Below are positions 63,526-64,000 of a stretch of 64,000 nucleotides of DNA, piece by piece (positions within the stretch are counted from its first letter, which is position 1; every line of letters starts with the position of its first letter). The position numbers and the translations under genes are program-made. Source of the DNA: DATAVB01 sp036267955 (GTDB lineage Bacteria; Actinomycetota; Actinomycetes; Mycobacteriales; QHCD01); the NCBI GenBank assembly GCA_036267955.1, contig DATAVB010000059.1:1-64000 (forward strand). The letters are read 5' to 3'. Under the pieces are notes generated by a model. The model was not told the DNA's origin. It saw only the letters and a list, made by a program, of their open reading frames with translations, and did no database searches.

Positions 63526-64000
63526 TCAACCACCGAGTACGGACCGCAACCCGGCCTTGATCAGGGCGGCGTGCAAGCGAACCGACAGAGCCGCGAGCTC
63601 CTGCGCGGTCTCCTCCGCCCGCCCCCGAGCCTCGGGATTGCGCTGCCGGACCAGCGGGAGCACCACCTGCTCGAACAGGCCCACCTCGCGGTCGGCGGCG
63701 GTGCGGTAGGCCCGCAGGTGCCGTGGCTCGATTCCGTACCGAGCCAGCGCGCCCACCGTCTGGGCGATCGTCAGCGCGGTCTGGTCGTAATGACCCCCGC
63801 GCGAACTCAACAGGCCGGACTGCTCCAGCTGACCGAGCGTCTCCTCGGTGATGTCCGCCGCAGCCAGCAACTCCGGGCGGGACAGCCGCACCGGGGACGG
63901 GTCCGGGGCGAGCACCTGGGACGCATCGGGAGCGGCGACCAGGGTGCGCGGCAGCCTCGGCGCGCCGTCCGGCGTATCCGGCGGGTCCAGGCCGCGGTCG
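63526..64000 (-). CDS. ftsR: FtsR-like MerR-family regulator (5' end outside window)
   Basis: The C-terminal about 157 codons are present; the frame is open to the window edge (DPPDTPDGAPRLPRTLVAAP leads into the domain). Visible parts are LSRPELLAAADITEETLGQL, EQSGLLSSRGGHYDQTALTI, VGALARYGIEPRHLRAYRTA and VVLPLVRQRNPEARG, matching Rv1828/FtsR, a regulator of cell-division genes in Corynebacterium and relatives. The N-terminal HTH lies beyond position 64000. Order ftsR - DUF151 - MerR - gcvP is as in mycobacteria, which supports the name. Confidence 0.85.
   Translation of the reverse strand, partial: DRGLDPPDTPDGAPRLPRTLVAAPDASQVLAPDPSPVRLSRPELLAAADITEETLGQLEQSGLLSSRGGHYDQTALTIAQTVGALARYGIEPRHLRAYRTAADREVGLFEQVVLPLVRQRNPEARGRAEETAQELAALSVRLHAALIKAGLRSVLGG

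Overview
The window is chromosomal DNA from a high-GC actinomycete. GC-rich third codon positions, many GTG starts and ATGA/GTGA stop-start overlaps point that way. So do an F420-dependent LLM enzyme, a mycothiol-type TIGR03086 protein, a DUF5999 protein, an ImuA'/ImuB/DnaE2 SOS mutasome, and the mycobacteria-like order ftsR - DUF151 nuclease - MerR - gcvP at the right end. Genus cannot be fixed by eye. No tRNA, rRNA, CRISPR array, insertion sequence or prophage was seen.

Layout. 0.2-5.4 kb: MarR/unknown/GNAT cassette; EamA exporter divergent from an Lrp regulator; a VOC-YciI(DGPF)-ECF42 sigma operon with a matching promoter. 5.4-10 kb: a small catabolic-looking locus (M81 peptidase, class III aminotransferase, IclR, GH20-like protein) in which three of four genes carry frameshifts or a stop. 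10-13.2 kb: NarL two-component system flanked by two paralogous membrane proteins. 13-20.6 kb: Lnu-like nucleotidyltransferase, spermidine-synthase-like protein, secreted BNR/Ig-like protein, APH kinase with a LexA-like box, secreted trypsin-like protease and a secreted unknown. 20.9-26.5 kb: kdpDE without kdpFABC, then a MarR-ClC chloride channel pair. 26.5-31 kb: TetR with three operators, WYL regulator, FAD monooxygenase, and a membrane protein/GntR operon behind a perfect inverted repeat.

31-36.8 kb: imuA'-imuB-dnaE2 with a perfect SOS box, closed by a long inverted repeat. 36.8-39.2 kb: small regulator and VOC genes and a truncated tautomerase. 39.2-45.7 kb: UvrA-like ABC protein and two drug-type MFS exporters, one divergent from an ArsR-type regulator. 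45.9-53.4 kb: amidase, aldo/keto reductase, FAD-linked oxidase downstream of a second NarL system, nucleoside hydrolase, LLM enzyme. 53.4-58.3 kb: a single frame encoding an ECF sigma factor joined to S1 domains, just downstream of a fused asymmetric ABC exporter. 58.7-64 kb: DUF5999, gcvP under a tandem glycine riboswitch, MerR, DUF151 nuclease and partial ftsR.

Most genes form small self-regulated modules (regulator plus exporter or enzyme), several with palindromic operators that can be read directly. The most unusual items are the sigma-S1 single-frame protein, the decaying 5.4-9 kb locus, the SOS-like box near the APH gene, and a sequence shared by two convergent-gene junctions.
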